DNA from: Aedes albopictus
Lineage: Eukaryota; Arthropoda; Insecta; Diptera; Culicidae
Direction: 5' to 3'
DNA: 64,000 nt
Assembly: GCF_035046485.1 (NCBI RefSeq)
Contig: NC_085138.1
Location: 448,299,204-448,363,203, forward strand
Below the pieces are notes generated by a model. The model was not told the origin of the DNA and ran no database searches. It saw nothing but the letters and a program-made list of their open reading frames with translations. Shown one piece after another: positions 57,817 through 64,000 of the stretch (position 1 is the stretch's first letter; each line of letters opens with the position of its first letter). The translations under genes and the position numbers were made by a program.

Positions 57817-58237
57817 CTTTACTATTACTTTAGAGCTTTTAGTAGAACTTGTTACTTCAGACTCTAGTTTAATTTAAAAACACTTCACTAATACTTTACT
57901 TTTGCAAAAGAAAATAAAAAATGAATAACTCTTTTAAAGAAAAACTAGAAAGGACGAGCAAATTCCTTTTAATTCTACTACTGTGCTTATCTTCGGACAG
58001 ATAGGCCTATTTCGTCTGTGACTTACAGACTTCTTCAGTGACTTGAGACTTGACACTGAAGAAGTCTGTAAGTCACAGACGAAATAGGCCTATCTGTCCG
58101 AAGATAAGCACAGTAGTAGAATTAAAAGGAATTTGCTCGTCCTTTCTAGTTTTTCTTTAAAAGAGTTATTCATTTTTTATTTTCTTTTGCAAAAGTAAAG
58201 TATTAGTGAAGTGTTTTTAAATTAAACTAGAGTCTGA
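57817..58237. mobile_element. Perfect 381-bp palindrome in copy B, 12-bp TSD
   Basis: From 57857 to 58237 the sequence is an inverted repeat with identical arms of 184 bp (base-by-base comparison found no mismatch) around a 13-base loop (58041-58053). A further 40 bp at the left (57817-57856) is unpaired. AACAAAGCGGCT is repeated on both sides (57805-57816 and 58238-58249), and the RT reading resumes there. No terminal motif of a known superfamily is visible. The long duplication is more like target-primed insertion than a cut-and-paste event. No frame of note lies in it. Confidence 0.85.
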
Positions 58238-59315
58238 AACAAAGCGGCTGGTAAGGACGGTATCGCAGCAGAACTCATCAAGATGGGCCCGGAAAAGTTG
58301 GCCACCTGTCTGCACCAGTTAGTAGTCAAGATCTGGGAAACCGAACAGCTACCGGAGGAGTGGAAGGAAGGGGTAATCTGCCCCATACACAAAAAAAAGC
58401 AACCATTTGGAATGTGAGAATGGGCGATCACTATTTTGAATGCTGCCTACAAAGTGCTATCCCAGATCATCTTCCGTCGTCTCTCACCTAAAGTAAATGA
58501 GTTCGTGGGAAGTTACCAAGCCGGATTCATCGACGGCCGGTCGACAACGGACCAGATCTTCACCGTACGGCAAATCCTCCAGAAATGCCGTGAATACCAG
58601 GTCCCAACGCATCACCTGTTCATCGACTTCAAAGTGGCATACGACAGTATCGACCGCACAGAGCTATGGAAAATTATGGACGAGAACAGCTTTCCCGGGA
58701 AGCTGACTAGACTGATAAGAGCAACGATGGACGGTGTGCAGAACAGCGTAAGGATTTCGGATGAACTATCCAGTTCATTCGAATATCGACGGGGACTACG
58801 ACAAGGTGATGGACTTTCCTGCCTACTATTCAACATCGCCCTGGAAGGTGTTATGCGACGAGCCGGGCTCAACAGCCGGGGTACGATCTTCACGAAATCC
58901 AGCCAATTCGTATGTTTTGCGGATGACATGGATATTATTGCTAGGACATTTGGAACGGTGGCAGAACAGTACACCCGCCTGAAACGTGAAGCAGCAAAGG
59001 TCGGACTGGTGGTGAATGCGGCTAAGACAAAGTACATGCTGGTAGGTGGGACTGAGCGAGACAGGACAAGCCTTGGCAGCAATGTTACGATAGACGGGGA
59101 TACTTTCGAGGTGGTAGAAGAATTCGTCTACCTCGGTTCCTTGCTAATGGCTGACAATAACGTGAGTCGTGAAATACGAAGGCGCATCATCAGTGGAAGT
59201 CGGGCCTACTACGGGCTCCAGAAGAAACTGCGGTCAAAAAAGATTCACCCCCGCACCAAATGTACCATGTACAAGACGTTAATAAGACCGGTGGTTCTCT
59301 ACGGACACGAGACAT

Positions 59316-60944
59316 CCCAAGTAACAATTTAAATTCCATTTAGATTTGTTTATTTTTATGGAAGCTTTATCGTAGCATGACCAATTCATGGAACATTTGT
59401 GATTGTTTTTATCAAGAGAAAACAATCTTCGTTCGTTTGCGGTTTTTAGGTTTTCTTCAAGTTAATTTTGAAAATTGCGCATAAAACGACTGGATCTACT
59501 AGAGTATTTCATCTTATCATCAGTTTTAAGTCGTATTTGAAGTTATTTTCAACACATAACACCAAAATATTTTAATAGAAGTTTATGCTTCGTTTATTGA
59601 AGTGCATTTCATCTGAGTTATCCTTCTTTAAACACTGCTTGAAACCTTCTATTCTTGAGCTAGAGCCCCTACTCTGGAACAAGAACTAAGCGAAATCATA
59701 AAAAAATGAACTATCTTATCAACTCAAACGATAAATTATGCAACAAATTGGTAGTTAAACTGCGTTCTCATGCAAATGTAAACATTTAATCTTTTTGCTC
59801 ACTGATAATTTATCCGTTTTGATGCTCAAAAGTAATCATATCGACGAATTGATTAATTTATAGCCAATCAAAAATGCGAGTAGCTTGCTGCTGTCGCCCT
59901 ACCTTTAGCTAGTTACTCATACAGGCCACAGCTATACGAACCGAAAATGATATGGGTACTTACTGTGATTCTTCTTATGTTCATGCTAAATAAAGAAATT
60001 TTAGTAAGTTGCACTTCATTATTGCAAAAACACACGAAAATATCACCGAATTGGCACATCTTGACGCGAAATGTACAGAGACAATTTTCTAGCTCCAAAA
60101 ACGTAAACAAACAACTGTCAAAAGCTGTTACTCTTGAATAAAGCGCACAAGTTTCATTTAAGACGAGCAAATCTGCCTTAAGATCACTACTAGTAAAAAC
60201 AATCTTCAACAAATGCTGTAGCTTTCATGCAAACCAACTTAGTTTCATCATTGCTTTGAAGTGGGTTGGATTAAAGGTAATAACAATTGATGGCGGCTGC
60301 ACGAGTTTTGTTCGCTTGGAACGGCAGCCATGTCTAGAAGGAATTGAAAAAAGTGGCGTAGCACTTTGTTTTTATATGAAATTTTTGTCTTCGTATATTA
60401 ATGAATGATATTATTCTTGAGGCGCTATGTTATTTTCGTATGTTTTAGATGGCATATTAACGAAGTAGTGGGTATGGCACGGAAAATTGTGATTCCTGTC
60501 ATCAACGATCTCTCAGGCAATTTAAATGCTTTAGCCATTTCAATTTGATGGAAATTAATACGCAGTTCAATTAACATTTCATCCATGAAACAAAACTTGT
60601 TCGCATCTGCATAATGCTTAGGTAAAAGATTTCATTTATTGTGCACTACTAGCACTTTTGGGAAAGACAGCTAAAAGATCAACATGCCTCAAGCTATTCT
60701 TGTTAAAGTTTTATGAAGTTCTTATAATCAATCATCAGTGCAAGTACATAAGTACAACTAGTTTCAAAGCAGTCTTCAAAAGCAGCCTTGGAGATCTCCT
60801 GAAGAGTGGGCCAGATTCGTCTTATAGATATTTTATGTCTATTTTATCTCAGATTTGCAGAACAAAGAGCTTTATTGCTAAGTTTTATTATTCTATCTTA
60901 GAAATTACTTCAGGATTGTCACAAAAGTATAATTGTTACTTGGG
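59316..60944. mobile_element. Non-autonomous element in copy B, 1,629 bp, AT duplication
   Basis: Perfect terminal repeats CCCAAGTAACAATT and AATTGTTACTTGGG. AT precedes and follows (59314-59315 and 60945-60946). Removal plus one AT restores the RTE codons for HETWTMLE. Its AT-rich interior has short frames only (the longest are 99 and 101 codons, without motifs), so no transposase is recognisable. Confidence 0.85.
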
Positions 60945-61749
60945 ATGGACAATGCTCGAGTAGGACCTGCGGAGTTTTCGAGCGACGGGTGATAAGGACG
61001 ATCTTCGGCGGGGAAGGATGAACCACGAGCTCGCTGCACTTTACGGCGAACCCAGCATCCACAAGGTGGCCAAAGCCGGAAGGATACGGTGGGCAGGGCA
61101 TGTTGCAAGAATGCCGGACAACAACCCTGCAAAGCAGGTGTTTGCAACTGATCCGGTTGGCACAAGAAGGCGTGGAGCGCAGAGAGCACGATGGGCGGAC
61201 CAGGTCGAGCATTGGGCGCGACCGAGGATGGAGCGTGGCAGTCACAAACCGAGTATTGTGGCGTACTATTGTTGATTATGTCTTGTCTTAATGATGTTGA
61301 ACAAATAAATGTATGTATGTATATTTCAGGAAATTCTCCAGGAAAACCTTCAGGATTTGTTTCAGGAGATTCCCCTGGAGATTGAGATGGATAAAAACAA
61401 GTCTACGTAGTTTATGGACAGCTACACATCAAAAGAGAAGCGGAAGAGAAGGTGTAGTAGCGGAGCAAGAAAAAGGGACCCCGTAGGGATTTTTTTAAAA
61501 TTTTTATTTTTGTGTATTCTAAAGCTAATTCTACAATTCCCCGTCAAGAGTGAAGAAGAATAAAAAAAAAAAAGAGGATGAAAGGGCTGTACCGCGCTAA
61601 GGACAAGCCGACATGTGTCGAGATAATCACGGGAATTTTCTCACGAGCGAGTGACAGGTGGTCGAGAGGTGGCGACAGCATTACGATGAGTACCTCAATG
61701 GCGACGTTGCAAATACCGAAGGTAGCGTGGTAACAGATCTAGGAATATA

Positions 61750-61857
61750 GGGCTCTGCACGAAATTCTCTCCCTCTCTTTCGCTCTCATTGAGATTTTGT
61801 AAACAACAAGGCCAGGAAATGTCAAAATCCCATACAAAATCAAAACAGTGCAGTGCC
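61750..61857. mobile_element. TA-flanked MITE, 108 bp, in copy C
   Basis: Ends GGGCTCTGCAC and GTGCAGTGCCC, with TA at 61748-61749 and 61858-61859. Relative of 38253-38350. Confidence 0.75.
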
Positions 61858-61860
61858 CTA

Positions 61861-61994
61861 TGGTCCACTGCACGAATTTGTGCTGGCCTGCTTATTCTCA
61901 CAGAATATTTGACGTCGGAGCGGTGCCGACACCTCTCAAACGTCAAATTTCGTGTGAGAGTAAGCAGGCCAGTATAAATTCGTGTAGTGGACCA
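61861..61994. mobile_element. Palindromic MITE, 134 bp, in copy C
   Basis: TGGTCCACTGCACGAATTTG through TTTGACG is mirrored by CGTCAAATTTCGTG through GTGTAGTGGACCA. Arms are about 54 bp with few mismatches. It lies directly next to the previous MITE. Confidence 0.82.
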
Positions 61995-62920
61995 TGTGCA
62001 CAGGACGAAAGACTTCCGGCCCCTGACCTCCAAGAGATTGAGGAGGAGGTTGGCCGGTTGAAAAACAACAAAGCCGTTGGAGCAGATCAACTACCAAGCG
62101 AGCTTCTAAAATACGGTGGAGAAGCACTGGTAAGAGCACTACACTGGGTCATTACCAAGATTTGGGAGGAGGAAGTATTACCGGAGGAATGGATGGAAGG
62201 TATCGTGTGTCCCATCTACAAAAAGGGCGACAAGTTGGATTGCGGAAACTACCGCGCGATCACACTACTGAGCGCTGCCTACAAGATTTTCTCTCAAATT
62301 TTATGTCGTCGTCTATCACCGATTGCAAGAGAGTTCGTGGGGCAATATCAGGCTGGATTTATGGGTGAACGTGCTACAACGGACCAGATGTTCGCCATCC
62401 GCCAAGTGTTGCAGAAATGCCGCGAATACAACGTGCCCACACATCACTTGTTCATCGATTTCAAATCTGCGTATGATACAATCGATCGAGAACAGCTATG
62501 GCAGATTATGCACGAATAGGGATTCCCGGATAAACTGATACGATTGATCAAGGCGACGATGGATCGAGTGATGTGCGTAGTTCGAGTATCAGGGACACTC
62601 TCGATTCCCTTCGAATCTCGCCGAGGGTTACGGCAAGGTGATGGTCTTTCGTGCTTGCTGTTCAACATTGCTTTGGAGGGTGTAATAAGAAGAGCGGGGA
62701 TAAACACGAGTGGGACGATTCTCACGAAGTCCGTTCAGCTGCTTGGTTTCGCCGATGATATTGATATTATTGCTCGTAAATTTGAGACGATGGCGGAAAC
62801 GTATATCCGACTAAAGATTGAAGCCAGGTGAATCGGATTAGTCATTAATGTGTCGAAGACAAAGTACATGATGGCAAAGGGCTCCAGGGGGGAATCACCA
62901 CGCCGACCCGATCAGAAAGG

Positions 62921-63148
62921 CATAACAAAATTATAACCGATTAAGTTATTTATTTCAAAGATTTTTCATAACAGATTGAGTTATAAAATTCGCCGGTTAG
63001 GTGTTAAAATAACAAAAGTTATAACTGAAATTGCTCTAGTCATAACATAATTATAACAGGTCTTGATACAATTATAACAAGCTTATAACAAAATGAGATA
63101 TAAAAAATCGATCAAATTATATCACATGTTGTTATAAAGCAGTTATAA
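62921..63148. mobile_element. AT-rich element in copy C, cut by the gap
   Basis: Starts CCCGATCAGAAAGGCATAAC, similar to the CCCGAGCAGGAATGAATAAC end of the MITE at 54553, then carries many TTATAAC/AATTATAAC words. The right end lies in the N gap or beyond. Confidence 0.55.
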
Positions 63149-63648
63149 NNNNNNNNNNNNNNNNNNNNNNNNNNNNNNNNNNNNNNNNNNNNNNNNNNNN
63201 NNNNNNNNNNNNNNNNNNNNNNNNNNNNNNNNNNNNNNNNNNNNNNNNNNNNNNNNNNNNNNNNNNNNNNNNNNNNNNNNNNNNNNNNNNNNNNNNNNNN
63301 NNNNNNNNNNNNNNNNNNNNNNNNNNNNNNNNNNNNNNNNNNNNNNNNNNNNNNNNNNNNNNNNNNNNNNNNNNNNNNNNNNNNNNNNNNNNNNNNNNNN
63401 NNNNNNNNNNNNNNNNNNNNNNNNNNNNNNNNNNNNNNNNNNNNNNNNNNNNNNNNNNNNNNNNNNNNNNNNNNNNNNNNNNNNNNNNNNNNNNNNNNNN
63501 NNNNNNNNNNNNNNNNNNNNNNNNNNNNNNNNNNNNNNNNNNNNNNNNNNNNNNNNNNNNNNNNNNNNNNNNNNNNNNNNNNNNNNNNNNNNNNNNNNNN
63601 NNNNNNNNNNNNNNNNNNNNNNNNNNNNNNNNNNNNNNNNNNNNNNNN
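63149..63648. other. Assembly gap (500 N)
   Basis: A run of exactly 500 N, the length commonly used for a gap of arbitrary size. The true missing length is unknown. Confidence 0.99.
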
Positions 63649-63769
63649 ATATATTGGGTAAAAATTAAATAGTGTAAAAACTAACTCATTTTTGGGTAAT
63701 CAATTTTTAGAGTGAAATTTTATTTTTAGTAAAAAGTTACTGGGATCAAAAAACTTCTCCACATAGTAA

Positions 63770-63860
63770 ACATAAAACCCAGGGATTCGAACCTACGACG
63801 GCTAGAGCCTAGAACAGGAGCTCGTCGTTTTTACCAGTGAGGCCATCACAGCACTTGAAG
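63770..63860 (-). mobile_element. tRNA-derived SINE head, reverse strand
   Basis: On the minus strand GATGGCCTCACTGGTAAAAA (A-box-like TGGCCTCACTGG) is followed by GTCGTAGGTTCGAATCCCTG (a perfect B-box-like GGTTCGAATCC). The flanks show no tRNA acceptor stem. A body may extend left toward 63650. Third distinct non-Feilai SINE head in the window. Confidence 0.6.
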
Positions 63861-64000
63861 TGTGGGGCGATATATGCTGAAATGGTTCTTCATATTGGTA
63901 GCTCGCCCGCCACCCCGAATTCATATCGACGGTGATGAAATCGAGGCGGTTGAAGAATTCGTGTACTTGGGCTCACTGGTGACCGCCGACAACGACACCA

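Larger units (their letters stand above)
57656..61322 (+). pseudogene. RTE-clade retrotransposon copy B, 5'-truncated, twice interrupted
   Basis: Same subfamily as copy A. It starts within the linker (AAGACGAGCACCTGAATGGC) and carries the RT and C-terminus. The frame at 58436-59332 holds RT blocks in order: LFIDFKVAYDSID (residues 61-73), RQGDGLSCLLFNIALE (122-137) and the catalytic FADD (161-164, about 58916-58927). A frame change lies near 58393-58430, just before it. A palindrome (57817-58237) splits the region upstream and a 1,629-bp element (59316-60944) splits the C-terminus after LYGHET. The remainder resumes at 60945 (WTMLE) with small deletions and ends with WAGHVARMPDN and a short 3' UTR finishing in AATAAATG and a TATG microsatellite (61302-61320). 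It is the only copy here with a natural 3' end. Not functional. Confidence 0.85.
61590..64000 (+). pseudogene. RTE-clade retrotransposon copy C (different subfamily), broken, runs off the window
   Basis: The linker piece GNFLTSE...VVERWRQHYDEYLNGDV (61628-61720) is followed by two small MITEs (61750-61994), then a long RT reading from about 61995: KNNKAVGADQLPSELLKY, GIVCPIYKKGDKLDCGNYRA, LFIDFKSAYDTID, RQGDGLSCLLFNIALEG and LGFADDIDII (about 62743-62772). Only two premature stops break this run, a TAG at 62517-62519 and a TGA at 62829-62831, so its decay is mild. After about 62925 an AT-rich inserted element and the 500-N gap intervene. Downstream RT-linked sequence (HIDGDEIEAVEEFVYLGSL) returns at about 63915-64000. 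Its amino-acid differences from A and B mark a separate subfamily. Not functional as it stands. Confidence 0.85.

Noticed and set aside
63770..63860. tRNA gene with a perfect B box
   Set aside because: No matching acceptor stem or anticodon arm could be drawn; best read as a SINE head.

Overview
This window looks like mosquito nuclear DNA, most likely Aedes (Culicinae). The evidence is several copies of a tRNA-derived SINE with the head, body and GA-rich tail of the Aedes Feilai family, RTE-type (JAM1-like) non-LTR retrotransposons, dense small inverted-repeat elements flanked by TA or 8-bp duplications, AT-rich background and a 500-N scaffold gap. I see no intact host protein gene. The window reads as intergenic or large-intron sequence built by many rounds of nested insertion. 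Long frames are transposon remnants or translations of low-complexity repeats.

Layout. 1-8.5 kb: AT-rich DNA with small DNA elements, several with exact duplications (pogo-like at 3987, TA-flanked at 4324 and 6560, hAT-like at 2579 and 5439), a Feilai SINE at 6703 and a long hairpin at 8376. 8.6-10.75 kb: quieter, more GC-rich, probably single-copy DNA. 10.9-18 kb: foldback elements, two non-autonomous Helitrons (12394, 16782) on either side of a 3.3-kb element with about 0.9-kb inverted arms (12871-16214), then diverged arrays rich in GGAATTCC-like words. 18-22.4 kb: SINE and MITE pieces, a hAT foldback with a second MITE nested in one arm, and a decayed tandem array with a period near 164 bp. 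22.75-24.46 kb: a 1.7-kb solo LTR. 25-28 kb: GC-rich islands around a complete 596-bp MITE. 29-32 kb: a foldback inserted in a Feilai copy, and a shell-like 1.7-kb inverted structure. 32-38 kb: word-repeat arrays interrupted by a 653-bp solo LTR and a MITE. 38.5-42 kb: a young Feilai with a 13-bp duplication and GC-rich single-copy-like DNA. 42-46.7 kb: a long degenerate ACTCAC array, itself interrupted. 46.7-47.8 kb: the 3' end of a Jockey/I-like retrotransposon. 48-49.8 kb: a possible reverse-strand LTR. 50.7-52.1 kb: more GC-rich DNA. 52.4-64 kb: three broken RTE copies, each carrying nested inverted-repeat elements.

No genes work together as a pathway here; the working logic is transposition and decay. 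Terminal-repeat and target-duplication boundaries were read by eye and several are exact. Family names come from motifs and ends alone, because no database could be searched. I found no clear new biological system. The best candidates for follow-up are an apparently perfect 184-bp-arm palindrome with a 12-bp duplication (57817-58237), the 0.9-kb-arm foldback (12871-16214), the 164-bp tandem array (21.2-22.4 kb) and the layered inverted structure at 30170-31908.
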